A DNA stretch of 48,464 nt from positions 1 to 48,464 of the forward strand of contig JAWQRN010000033.1 of assembly GCA_033557685.1 (NCBI GenBank), given 5' to 3'. Below, one piece after another: positions 33,550-43,899 of the stretch; positions within the stretch are counted from its first letter, which is position 1; the number at the start of each line of letters is the position of its first letter. Position numbers and translations under genes: made by a program. The DNA comes from Sperchopsis tessellata (lineage: Eukaryota > Arthropoda > Insecta > Coleoptera > Hydrophilidae). Below the pieces are notes generated by a model, which did no database searches, had not been told where the DNA came from, and saw nothing but the letters and a program-made list of their open reading frames with translations.

Positions 33550-34261
33550 GACAATGAATTTTTAATTTTTCATCATTTAATAAATGTATCAAAGGATATT
33601 ACACACCACATACCTACCGAAGAATTAGTTTTAGTACTAAAAAATGCCTTTATATTTCAATTTGATAATATATTAGACATACTAACTGAAAGATTAATAA
33701 AATGCATATCACCGTCCAATTGCTTAGCTGTGATTAAAGAAGATTTACCTTTTCATGATATAACTTTAAGAGCAAAGTTTCAGGCTTTAATATCTTTCAA
33801 AGAAGTAAGAATTTCATCAAATTTTTTAAATTTAACTTTAAAACAAATATGTGAATATTTAGGTAGTATATATTTGAAATGCTCCAATGAAATCGAGGTA
33901 TTCGAAACTGCAATGCAATGGTTTGAAAATTCTGACTACGATGCTGATGAAAATGAAAATATTTTGATGAAGCTATTATCCTGTTTGGATTATAAAAGCT
34001 TGAGTGATGAAGATTTATCAAACAAAATTGCTAGTTGTGAACTTTTAAAAAACTGTAGTGATGTGCAGCTTCTAATCAAGTGCATTCTAAATTTAAAATC
34101 AATGAAATCAATAGATAAAGAAAGTTATAACCCTTACTTGATTGAAAAAGCTACCAGAATGGTTAACTGTAGATCAAGAAAAAATCCAGTATGTTTATGT
34201 TTAGTACTTGATGACGTGAAGACTGACAATACAAGGAAAAAAGTTTTTAAAGCTTATAATG
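33550..34261 (+). CDS. BTB-BACK-Kelch protein, exon 2 (rest of BTB, BACK domain)
   Basis: This exon is 712 nt, with its acceptor at 33548-33549 (ggttttag), entry in phase 0, exit in phase 1, and donor gtatgtatt at 34262. DNEFLIFHHLINVSKDITHH to AFIFQFDNILDILTERLIKC completes the BTB and its 3-box. The BACK domain follows: LTLKQICEYLGSIYLKCSNE and EVFETAMQWFENSDYDADEN correspond to 'L...Q+...L.SD.L...SE..VF.A...W+..D'. ILMKLLSCLDYKSLSDEDLS matches the 'LL..+R...+.+..L' segment. It ends CLVLDDVKTDN and KKVFKAYNG, entering the first Kelch blade. The sequence is unusually AT rich but fully open. Confidence 0.93.
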
Positions 34262-34989
34262 GTATGTATTTCCGCTTTATACTATAATTTCATATTAATT
34301 TTTACTTTTTGTAGATTCTTTTGTTTAATATTACTTGTTTGCTTTATAACATTCTACAAAAATTTAGCATGTTGGTTGAAAATTGTCCTGTTAATCATAT
34401 TCTTAATATGAGACCACAGGTATAACAAGGACTCTTTCCTCAAAGCATTATCTTATAAGTATTTTGAAAAGACAAGAAAGTATTTTAAACTTACATAATT
34501 AAACTACCACTATTTTTACAAATTTATTTGTAATTGATGATAATTTATTTTAAATCAATAAGTTATTGCCATCTATTTTTAACTGCATTAAAAACATAGG
34601 TACTGGAGTCACTATATTTATTTATATTACAAGGTTAATTGTTCAAGACTTCGATGTCATGTAAAATGCTATTTGCTAAAGTGCCTTTATTTTAACTTTT
34701 TCTCATCCTTAGATTTTTTGAGTACGAATGATATTTGTTAAAATATTAGCTTTCCTATAATATGTTACTTTATATTTTTGTATTTGTTGTTCTTTTCATA
34801 TATATCATCTTACTAATATATTTGTGTACACCAAAATATGCTTGTGCAAATATTGTTTGGTAAAAATCAAGTTGCTTTTTTTCAAAACTGCTATCTGATT
34901 GAAATAATAAGGCATACCTGAATTTAGGATCCATATATTTAGGATGTGCACACCCGCTAGTTGAAAAATCTATAGATCAAGAATTGGAA

Positions 34990-35210
34990 TACAATTTGTT
35001 GATGGTGTTTTAGAAGGATGAGGCCAACTGAAAGACTAGCGAGTGAAGGGAGCCAGTCCTTCCTTTGCTAGAGCTGATCGTGGGGTTCTGATCCCAGGCA
35101 CGGCAAACTATTAATTGAAAAAGATTACAAGTGGTTGGGGTTGAATTTAGACCTAAAGCGGGTGCTCGGTGTTGTCTTAGCAGCAGAAATAGGCCAACAT
35201 AAAAAAAACA
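34990..35210 (+). repeat. Probable tRNA-derived SINE
   Basis: A B-box-like GGTTCTGATCCC stands at 35084-35095, and an A-box-like tagcgagtgaag about 40 bases upstream at 35036-35047. The unit ends with an A-rich tail (acataaaaaaaacaaacaa near 35199-35217). It lies in an intron of the Kelch-like gene. The match is by eye to the polymerase III boxes. Confidence 0.5.
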
Positions 35211-35219
35211 AACAATGTA

Positions 35220-36335
35220 ACATCTATGTAAAACTTGAAGATATTTGTAATTGGCAAGTGTTAGGTACATACTTGTGCATTCAGCCCTCTCGTCGAGCTT
35301 GATGTCAAAAACCCGCATGAACAGGTGACAGTAGATATATGCAAATGTCAGAATGACAAACATTTAAATTATTTGCAACTCTTAAGGTTATGATGTGCAA
35401 ATTTGACACTTCATGTTTATGTTTTATGGTTTTAGCAGATCGTCAGACAATGAGCTTGGAGGGCTCGTGAGGAAGATGCATGTTACTATAAATAAATAAT
35501 CTTAGTTACTAGCATACCTTAAGTTTTCCTATCTCTTTAAACAATATAATGTGAATAAGTTCTTAAAATAACCCTATGTTGCTAAAAATCTAGTCAGTTC
35601 ATGAATAAAAGTGAACGGAACGAAAGATAGCATACAATATATATCCACTGTAGTCAGATTTATTTTTTAGGTTATAACTACGAGAGCTATTGTGTCATAT
35701 ACGACAAATATATATTAAAATAGCCGATGTGGATAAGCTAGCATATAATATAGGTTCCTGTGCATTGGAGGTACATTTTACTATGTTCGAATCTCTGAAT
35801 TAGTAGTTTGTTTTGGAAAAATTGCCATTAAATATACAATATTTAGATGTAGTTGGCTGAAGAACACATGTATCTTCTTTACCAAAGATCTACCGCAGGT
35901 CTGTAGGTCTTGAAAATACTCTTATTAATGTGTGCGTTAATGAGGAATTTAAGTAAATGGCAGCAAATGAGAAAGTTTTATGTACAAATAATTTCAGGGG
36001 TGCCAAAAGAATTAAACCAAAATAACCTGAAAATTTTAAATATATTTCTTGGTTGGGTTTTGGTACTTGTATTCTCAATTAACAAGAAAAGATTACATTA
36101 CAGACATTTGATACAAATGTTTTGGACCTTAATATGAACTATCATTTAATATTAATTAAGAAAAATCATTTAATTATGATAAACATTTTTAAGTTAATTT
36201 AAAAACTTTTTTTTTGCTCTAATATTCAGTGCAATAAATTAATGATTTGAGAATGAAATAAATTAAAACCATTCATTAGAAATATTAAGAATAGGATAGC
36301 ATAAGGGGTGGATACTATGACCAGTGTGGGGGAGA
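35220..36335. other. Intron sequence, nothing recognised
   Basis: This is part of the 4.5 kb second intron of the Kelch-like gene. There is no transposon protein, RNA gene or exon that fits phase 1. Confidence 0.4.
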
Positions 36336-36339
36336 AGTA

Positions 36340-37020
36340 GTGCAGGGGTACTTATTGAATAATGCATGCTTTACTCGTTCTATAAAGCAAAATATGGTTG
36401 TATGCCCATTGTGTGAAGGGAAGGGTGGAAAGTTTGATTGCAAGAATTATAAAGCAATAAACCTGCTGACTTTTTTGTGGAAAATGTTTTGTAATGCCGT
36501 GATTGAGCACTACATTACACAAGATAAATGGAAAAATGATCGAATAGTTGCCATAAAATGAGGTTTAGCAAGGGTGTGTCCTTGGATTTTGAATATTTTC
36601 ATCGACATATATAATAGTGTTTTTTGGCTCGTATGAAAATGTGACTTGTGTGCAGCAGACATCATAAAAAATAAAGATAAATGTAGTGGAAATAGATTGC
36701 CTTAAAAGTTTAAGCCATAACAGACGAGTTTGTGGTGTTACAAGTTCATGGGGTTTGAATATTTGTCCAATGAGAGATAGTGCAACAGATTTTGGGCTGG
36801 TTTGGGCCTATAAAGAGAGTGAATGAAGAAAGTGTTACAAAACATATATTTTATAGTGGAGGGTAGTAGAGGTGAAGATATGTAGGAAATAATGGAAGGA
36901 GAAACTCTAAGAAGTAGAATCCCAAAGAGGAGAAGAAGTATAAGGGTATATATGGCGAGACATATGGATTTACAATAGGCCTTAAGAGATGGGATAGAAT
37001 AAAGAAGGCTTATTTCTAGT
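36340..37020 (+). pseudogene. LINE reverse transcriptase fragment with internal deletion
   Basis: NMVVCPLCEGKGGKFDCKNY, then KAINLLTFLWKMFCNAVI (36391-36505), corresponds to 'G.+VPL.KGKGD...C.NYR.I.LLS...K+....+'. A few codons later GLARVCPWILNIFID (36561-36605) corresponds to 'GLRQGCVLSP.LFN+FID', so the fingers and first palm strand are lost. The downstream half is too decayed to read. Confidence 0.7.
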
Positions 37021-37382
37021 GGGACCTACCAAAAAATGATTAACAAGGGTGTGTAGTTATAGTTAGTCATATGGTGTCAGTACGAATGTTGTATTCGAAA
37101 TGTTTAGAATCTATTTTGATTATCTTAATTTCTGAAAAATTAAATTTTATTACTAGTAATCTAGTAAATACTAGATCAGAAGAATAAATGGATAAGCAAT
37201 GTACAGAATTTTATGTCAATAAAAATAGGCTAATCTACATGTCACAATTCTTTGTGAACAATGTTTAAAATAACTACACTGCTCAAGCAGGATAAACCCA
37301 CCATATAAGAGGATTGATCTTTCTACTACTAGTGCACTCCAGACAATATAACATTCGTATAACTATTCCTTTGCAATGGTGA

Positions 37383-37468
37383 ATGAAAAGTGGACAAAAA
37401 TAAAAGCCCACATGCAATTATCTCCTGGAAAAGCTGAAGATATCAACTGTGACCGTGAAAGTTTATGT
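37383..37468 (+). mobile_element. Isolated PLE terminal motif
   Basis: Tttgcaatggtgaatgaaaa, then acaaaaataaaagcccacatg, aattatctcctggaaaagc and tgaagatatcaactgtgacc, match 9971-10075. As at 31238, there is no coding part. No exact flanking duplication was found. Confidence 0.7.
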
Positions 37469-37499
37469 ATAGAATTATCTATATATCAATACTTATTGG

Positions 37500-37960
37500 T
37501 TTTGCGACAAAAGTAATTCATATTGAACTATTAAAAAGATTTACATTAAGAAGAGGATTGCCATCTGATATTTATTCTGACAATGGAAGCAATTCTGCCA
37601 AGAGAAATAGAGAATTGTAAGAATAATTCATGATTTTGGCAAATAAGAGGAGGCAAGTTTCTCAACAAATAACTTGGCATTATTTATTACCTTCCTCTTC
37701 AGACTTTGGAGTCGTTGAGTGAAGCTGCTATAAAATGTACAAAACAACATTTAAATCATGTGGTAAAAGGATCGTACTTTAATATATGAATAATTTAATA
37801 CACTAACCATACAAATCATGTCTAAAATCTAGACCACTTTCACTTGTATCAGAAGATCCACATTATCAAATTTGAGGCTTGTTATTAACACCTCCTGAAC
37901 TAAACCAACTAATTTACATCAATTGCAGCAGTACAACAAATGAAGGAAGCGTAATAAGAA
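37500..37960 (+). pseudogene. BEL/Pao LTR retrotransposon integrase fragment
   Basis: TKVIHIELLKRFTLRRGLPS, then DIYSDNGSNSAKRNREL (37511-37619), contains the catalytic D of 'SDNG.NF'. Next, QITWHYLLPSSSDFGVVE (37660-37720) matches 'I.W.F.PP.APH.GG..E' and carries a stop where the catalytic-Glu region ends. CLKSRPLSLVSEDPHY (37818-37865) matches 'LNSRPL.P.S.DP.D'. This is the BEL/Pao integrase order. Only this portion is present. Confidence 0.8.
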
Positions 37961-38115
37961 TTTTAATGTTGGCTCACTTGTGCAGATAATGTGTTTCGAG
38001 TAATTATTGTAAAGCCATATTCAAGTATTTATAAACGTTCGGTTTGTAAAGTGTTTGTATTACCTATTGATAAATATTCAGATGTTTTAATTTATTATGA
38101 ATACTATCATAGATC

Positions 38116-38299
38116 TAATAGACTTCCACGGTTATTATCTGTATGAATGTTTCGTCCACTGTTGCAAGGGACATTTTCAAGGCAAGTGATATTACTTCCA
38201 TGAATGAATTCATTGCACTGAAAATGTCCCTTGCAACAGTGGACGAAACGTCGGCACTTGTCAGAACCTCTACACGTTTTCCCCCCGGAAACAACATTC
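38116..38299. mobile_element. 184-bp inverted PLE-end insertion with 13-bp target-site duplication
   Basis: ACTATCATAGATC at 38103-38115 is repeated as ACTATCTTAGATC at 38300-38312 (one mismatch). Inside, TTTCGTCCACTGTTGCAAGG (38149-38168) with gacattttca is the exact reverse complement of tgaaaatgtc with CCTTGCAACAGTGGACGAAA at 38218-38247. A spacer of about 39 bases separates the arms. The left border is a minus-strand PLE end (gacttccacggttattatct); the right border carries the cctctacacgttttccccc box seen at 25548. A single insertion with an internal inversion explains all of this. Confidence 0.82.
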
Positions 38300-38319
38300 A
38301 CTATCTTAGATCGTTTTAA

Positions 38320-38746
38320 TTGTTTGCGCATATCTTACATCAAATTTACATTTTGAAATATTATTTTAACATAGGCAGTCTTGTTAGTTATGTGAAAATA
38401 GTGTGTTGTTCATTGTCACCAAAAATTGTTAGCAGTCATCTCACACAGACCATGTTAGCCTGCGTACCTGTAGCCGCAATTAAGATTCTTGTGCCAAATA
38501 AATATTCTTTTTTTTTGTTTTAACAGAAGAAGATGAAGGAAAGTGATATATTTTTTGGACATAATTTTATTTTAATGTATATTTAATACCTTGATTGATG
38601 GATGGATTACTGTTAGTTTGTAGATAATGAAGGTTTAATATATCTATTTGTATTTTCAATCATAGTGTTTAGTTGTGAATTGTCCTTATGACTTATTGTG
38701 TGTATGTAAATTTAAGAATTGTTATTAACTCCTAGCCATTTTTTAG
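38320..38746. other. Intron sequence, nothing recognised
   Basis: This is the end of the second intron of the Kelch-like gene before its third visible exon. No feature was assigned. Confidence 0.4.
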
Positions 38747-38815
38747 ATAAAGGAGAATTCACACGTTTACCATCTAAATATTTTATCACTGATTCAAAAG
38801 TAGCATTGTATTATG
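38747..38815 (+). CDS. BTB-BACK-Kelch protein, exon 3 (69-nt small exon)
   Basis: Bounded by acceptor attttttag and donor gtaagtcc, this exon is phase 1 on both sides. It encodes DKGEFTRLPSKYFITDSKVA, then LYY. It is absent from simple long-frame scans because of its size but fits the phases of its neighbours and has good splice sites. It supplies the end of the first Kelch repeat region. The next intron is only 53 nt. Confidence 0.85.
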
Positions 38816-38868
38816 GTAAGTCCTGTATTCATTATTTTACTTTGTTTTTCTTATATATATGTTTATAG

Positions 38869-39067
38869 ATGAAGAAACTAATAAGGTCGAGAAGATAACT
38901 GATATTAATGAAAAATATCTAGCATCAGGTTCTGAAAGTGGATATGTGATTGGTTACAATGACTGGCTACTGTTCTTAGGAGTTGAAGTAGAGCGAAGTA
39001 TAGAAGCATATCGATATAACTATACAGCATATGATTCCCTTAGGAATATTTGGGCAAAAGTACTGCT
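38869..39067 (+). CDS. BTB-BACK-Kelch protein, exon 4 (Kelch blades)
   Basis: This exon is 199 nt, with acceptor gtttatag before 38869 and donor gtaagtat after 39067; it enters in phase 1 and leaves in phase 2. It encodes DEETNKVEKITDINEKYLAS, GSESGYVIGYNDWLLFLGVE, EAYRYNYTAYDSLRNIWAKV and LL. 'D.W+LFLGV' corresponds to the 'G.+YV+GG' strand, and 'YD...N.W....' is the typical Kelch blade end with the spaced Tyr and Trp. The double Gly is replaced by LG, so the blade is divergent. Confidence 0.9.
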
Positions 39068-39104
39068 GTAAGTATATAATTTATATTTACACAATATTTA
39101 CACA

Positions 39105-39720
39105 ATTACAATTACAGGAAATAAATACAAGAGAGGCAAAATTGACTGGATGTTGGAATGTACAAACTCTCATGCAGGTGGGTAAACTGAATCAAGTTGA
39201 AAAAAGGGTGACAGAGGAAAATGGAGGGAGTAAGAATGATATTCTTACAAGAGTGGGAAAGGCTCAAAAAGCATTCATGGCACAGGAAGAAATGGTCAAC
39301 AAGTGAGCTAAGCAAAGATACAAAAATTAGAGTGTTTAACAGTTACTAAAAAGTGTAGTTCCATGTGAGACATAGAATGAAAATAGAAAAGATATTCAAA
39401 GAATTCAGGTGTTCATAAACAAATGCTTGAGGAGAATACTAGGTATATACTGGCCAGACAAGATATCAAATAACGAATTATGGAGAATAACCAACCAAGA
39501 TCCACTAGAAACATGGCTAAACATGCATTTGAATATCAACCTCCAGGCAGGAGAAGGGGAGGTCGCTCAACTGAGACGTGGAAAAGAAGTATAACCCAGG
39601 AGTATTAAAACCAGAGAACAACATGGACTCAAGCTAAAAGAATAACAAAAGATAGAAGTGAATGGAGAGATTTTGTGAATAGAATTACGAGCTAAATTAA
39701 GGTACAAGTAAAGTGAAAGA
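39105..39720 (+). pseudogene. RTE/craniofacial-like LINE, endonuclease start joined to RT tail
   Basis: The frame LTGCWNVQTLMQVGKLNQVE (39141-39200) is the 'TWNVRTL...GKL.Q+E' start of an RTE-type endonuclease. Within about 20 codons it changes to NDILTRVGKAQKAFMAQEEM (39235-39295) and then VFINKCLRRILGIYWPDKIS, NNELWRITNQDPLETWL (39409-39520). TWKRSITQEY and EWRDFVNRITS close it at 39575-39695. These last blocks belong to the RT C-terminus, so almost the whole element between them is deleted. Confidence 0.82.
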
Positions 39721-39994
39721 AAAATGACTTCTAAGTGCGTGAGTCTAGAAAAGTAACTACTTTTATATCATATACTTGAAACCTCCTTAGGATGCCCTAT
39801 GTTGCTCTTGCATCCGGCGCACAAATTGTTTAGAATTAATGAATGAAGACTTTTTGTTTATATAAACCTATGAACCTTCTACGGACATCATTGAATATTT
39901 AAATTTGCAGAATATATTTATCATTCATACTATTACGGTAACATTTTCTCTCGTTTTTGTGCTTCTTCAGTTGCAACTACTTTTTCAGGTTTAT

Positions 39995-40440
39995 TTAAGA
40001 ATAATAATAAGAATAGCCTTTATTCAGTTGACAGTAACATAAAAATGTAACATGTATGAATGGTGTCTATGAAACAGGAAAAAAACAAAAAATACAAACA
40101 GTCATCCAATATAACAATTAACAATAATTTGATTCATAAAGACCAAATGAAGGATCATTCAAATACATAAATAAGTAAATAAATACAGCAAAATAAGTAA
40201 ATACATAAAGCAATATTTCATATAAAAACTCTAAGAAATATAAATAAAAAGTTACAAATAGTACACATTTATTTATCTCGCATTACTGCAAGAAATTACA
40301 AATTCGTCCAGGTTATAAAACTCTCCCTCGCACAGAAATCTGAATAACGTTTTCTAAAAATGCGAAAAGTTGTTAATAGTTTTTATAAATGTTGGTAAAT
40401 AATTATATAACACAAGACACATTTATAAGCTGGTCAACTA
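39995..40440 (-). pseudogene. LINE 3' end, minus strand, with (TTA)n tail
   Basis: The minus strand near 40410-40260 reads LPTFIKTINNFSHF, a stop, then KTLFRFLCEGEFYNLDEFVI, the tail 'YN.LP..I.......FK..L..FL....FY.+.EF'. The element ends at an aataataataagaat repeat at 39999-40013. It has the same type of tail as the copy at 17395-17775. Confidence 0.72.
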
Positions 40441-40595
40441 TTTTATCCATATGGAAGATATGGGATGACTTTTCAAACATACCATTTTCTGCCTTCACTT
40501 TATCTTACAGTTGTAAAAACTATCTAATTTGGTATCTGTCCATTCATTGAGTTCTAGATAACGAGAGACTTTCGGCTTGCTTTATAGAGAGTTAA

Positions 40596-40838
40596 CCCTA
40601 TAAAGCCTGAATTTTTATTATAAGAAAAAAAAGCACATAACTTCGAATGAACTATTTGAGAAACAAGTGCTGTTAGTTCATCTACTTGACGCTAAAACAT
40701 CCAACTACCAGTGTGCATTTGTCTACTAAAATGTGTCGATTTCGTCGCTATCGACGGCGGCTCCATAAACTTTATATTTTCTGTATCAGATATGTTACAA
40801 CCAAACGTTACGAAAACGTCACACTCGGCATTATTGGG
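40596..40838. mobile_element. piggyBac-type MITE flanked by TTAA
   Basis: TTAA stands at 40592-40595 and 40839-40842. The inside ends are CCCTATAAAGCC at the left and, reverse complemented, CCCAATAATGCC at the right. TTAA target duplications with CCC-starting termini are diagnostic for piggyBac-superfamily elements. At 243 bp with no coding sequence it is nonautonomous. Confidence 0.75.
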
Positions 40839-40899
40839 TTAAAGAACTTCTTTCTAGGAAAGATTGGAGGTAAGGGAAACTAGCCATTTCTTTTGTAGC

Positions 40900-42060
40900 T
40901 GAAAATTTGTTTTAGTTGTATCTTCTCCACAAACTGGTACACTTACTGTACTTCTATTTTGCATAAAGCTCACTGCCGATTGGAACAAGAAGAAGCCTCT
41001 TCCCAATTTTCTTTCCCAAAGTGCATAAAATATTTAATATAGAAAATTTAGGATTAAAAGAATTTAGATTTAAACTACCTTCAGGTTCAAACCCTTTTCA
41101 AACTTTCTAAATCTTCTTCTTTGGTCTAGTGTTCTAGGCAGAACAAAATTCCACCTATGATCTTCTCTTTTACCGATTTCACTTTCGTGAACCTATTCAA
41201 CTGCTTCTTTTAATTGATCTTTTGTCCTAGGCATGAGCTAAAAACATATATTTTCTTTGTTTTTTGTCAGTAAATGTAATAATAAGTGTAGCATCTTTAC
41301 CTAATCTAGGTGGGGCAACTATCCTTTTCATTGGGAAAGACGCCACACCATATTGTTGGCTACATCGTTGGTAAAAATAATCTTTAACTTAAAATCCAGC
41401 TGATGGGCTTCTTGAAACTTCAGGAATGACTCGAACTCCTCGAACTTGAAGCTTCCTGAGCTTGTGCATAAACATTAACAGAACTTGATTCTTGTACATT
41501 GGATCCTCTGATTTCTCTTCTGTGTCTGAGAGTTATTTAGTTGGCCTAGTCTCCATTTATCACACACTTTTCTTTTGTTTAATGTAGTCTGTTAATAACA
41601 TATTATTTATTTTGTTAATTTTAACCTGTCATCACTGTTACTTGTTTACGGATTCACAAATAACAAAAAATATAGAGTAAATTTATTTTTAAAGTGCCTA
41701 GTTTTCAACAACGCAATCATAAATTGCAGTATTTTTTGCATTAGTAAAGTATTTTTAGTGGTATCTTATTCGTCTGATCACTGGTATAACTTCGTAGTCC
41801 AAACATTCCCTGCCATGGAGCTATCTGGTTATTTATCACCATATAAAATCCTTTCTAGTGTCATGGTGATATCTCGGAGCAGCTCCAGTTCGGCCTGTGG
41901 TAGGTTCCTCTCACAGTGCAGCTTTGATTGCTAGAAGCGTCACAACTCTTCTTGTAGATTCAAGTATGTATTTGAATATTTCGGGGCTGTGCTCATTGGC
42001 TTAGAGATTATTGCGCAGAAGCTTCGTTCACATCGAGATATTCTAGTAGTGAGTGGGTTA
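40900..42060 (-). mobile_element. LTR-retrotransposon remnant related to the gypsy copy at 5.1-7.7 kb
   Basis: The minus strand near 41445-41310 reads EFESFLKFQEAHQLDFKLKI, a gag-like piece; the plus-strand string cttcaggaatgactc at 41424 is also found at 5962. The stretch 41640-41760 shares the ttcacaaataaca and tttttaaag boxes with 5135-5190. The shared order suggests terminal (LTR) sequence of one family. No intact domain remains. Confidence 0.5.
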
Positions 42061-42309
42061 ATATTTATAATCTATCACTACTTTTTTCATGGATATTAGT
42101 TTGAGAACTATGAGAAGATGAGCAAAGTTTCTGCTCCAGATGCTGAGAATGAAGTGTACATTGCTTGTTCAGCTAGTGGAAGCATTTTCTTTTATTAGTT
42201 GTTTGTGACTGAATCGTTTAATTAAAAAATGCATTTTCTTAAGATATGGAAAGGGTCCCGCAAAGCTGGTCATATTTATCATTATAAAATAAACCTTATT
42301 AATAGTGTA

Positions 42310-42820
42310 ATATATTTTATATATACATGATGAGGCGTTTGGCTTGAATATTGAAGCCGACAGGCGTGATAGTCAGGGAAACAATAGGTCAAGAAATTAC
42401 AATAAACTCCTGACCTGTTCAGTCATTATTTTGCGTGCTACTTGGTTGCAGGAGAGCTTGGATAAGTGATCCAAATATAACCTTGCAATGATTGTAAATT
42501 AAGGTATTTGGGATATGCTGATACATCTGAACGAATGCAGATGTAAGGAGTGTGCGGTGAACTGATTCCCCACACCAATCCGCTCTAGCACCCAACATAT
42601 GGGTTTCAACTCTATATATGGAAGTAGATAGAGAATGCTCTATCTATTGTATGTATTGTATTGTAAATACGAGAAAACGCATTATCTACAATGGTGTATA
42701 GGAAGCACCATTATATAAGATGCATCCTAAATTTGGTTCTCAACGCCAGCATTACTACATACATGTATTACTTTGGTGTATAGGATGGATCATGATTTAA
42801 GATCAATTTTTTGAAGGTTG
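42310..42820. other. Possible DNA-transposon debris with internal direct repeats
   Basis: The string tggtgtatagga occurs at 42692 and 42774, each followed by an atgcatc/atggatc box and taagat. This recalls ends of Tc1/mariner-pogo-like elements, but no inverted pair or target duplication was found. Confidence 0.3.
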
Positions 42821-43292
42821 AAAATTAAGCATTTTTGTTAAAAAAATTTATTAAAAAATATTTACCATTTAATTTATCGTCTCCATACAAAAATTCTAAA
42901 GAATATTATAAGGTTTATTTTTGTATGTTTTGGAAGAACAAGTTACTGTTAGGTGGAAATTTTTTAACATATGTGGCTTGAAATAAGTTAACGAGTCAAC
43001 TGTTATAGGTTTTTCTGAACAAACAAAGAATTACAAAAATTATGAGAAAATAACATTTGGCCTAATAACAGTGATGCAGTGGACCCCTGCGAATTGCCAT
43101 CCTATTTGTTACGCCCCTGATTATTGAATAAATTTAATGAGTGTCAAATAAGATCAATGACTTTTCAAATAAACTGTACGTTTTAAAAATATATTAAAAA
43201 ATTATACATATAAAATGACTGTGTAAGAATTTATCTATTTTTATGTATATGAACAATGTTGTTAATCATGATTTTTAATTATATATTTTTAG

Positions 43293-43417
43293 GCTTCCTC
43301 CACAGAAAAGAAAATTTTTTGCTTCTCTTATATCTGGAGAAATACTTTATATAGCTGGTGGAATAGGGAGTTTTAGAATAGTTCAAGACAACTTAAACAG
43401 TTGTAATATAAAAACAG
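43293..43417 (+). CDS. BTB-BACK-Kelch protein, exon 5 (Kelch blade)
   Basis: This exon is 125 nt between acceptor atatttttag and donor gtatgtcag, entering in phase 2 and leaving in phase 1. It encodes LPPQKRKFFASLISGEILYI, then AGGIGSFRIVQDNLNSCNIK and T. 'FASL..GEILYIAGG.G' is a textbook Kelch strand pair with the double glycine. Together the visible exons give about 452 codons. A complete six-bladed propeller would need more, so further exons are expected downstream; an acceptor-like site at 43864 would add only 13 codons and a stop (see the rejected list). Confidence 0.9.
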
Positions 43418-43449
43418 GTATGTCAGTGTATAATTTTATTTTTAAGTGT

Positions 43450-43570
43450 TATGAGCTGGGTAAATGGCCAAATGGTTGACACCTTTGGTCTGGCATACTG
43501 TGATCTATTGGGTGTGGGACGAATCCCTTTGGGGATGTTGATGAACTTGAATCTTAATAGTCATATTCAG
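43450..43570 (+). repeat. Probable tRNA-derived SINE
   Basis: An A-box-like TGGCCAAATGG (43466-43476) and B-box-like GGGACGAATCCC (43517-43528) are about 40 bases apart, as in tRNA-derived SINE heads. It lies in the intron after exon 5. Its sequence differs from the 34990 unit, so it is another family. Confidence 0.5.
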
Positions 43571-43899
43571 AATGAATTGCATTAAACCATTGCTAATCTG
43601 TGACTAGTTAAAACCTTATCCTTGACAGTTTATTTGAGGTTTTAGATGTCTATTGATAACACAAATGGAACCAAAATTGTTGCTATGTATTTATCGAATG
43701 ACTATACGTTTCAAATTAAATTATGTTAACAACTACTAACATAAAAACCACCATTTTGAGACAAAGTATTGCAGTATCAATAAAGATATTTTGTTTCCTA
43801 TCTAATCCATACTTTATTAAATTTATATATAAGTAAGGATTATGAATAATTAATTTTTTTATAGACTGCATAGAAAAGGAAGGCACCAAAGATTACGGT

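Noticed and set aside
40686..40883. 65-residue open frame inside the piggyBac-type MITE
   Set aside because: It crosses the right terminus of the MITE and has no recognisable motif.
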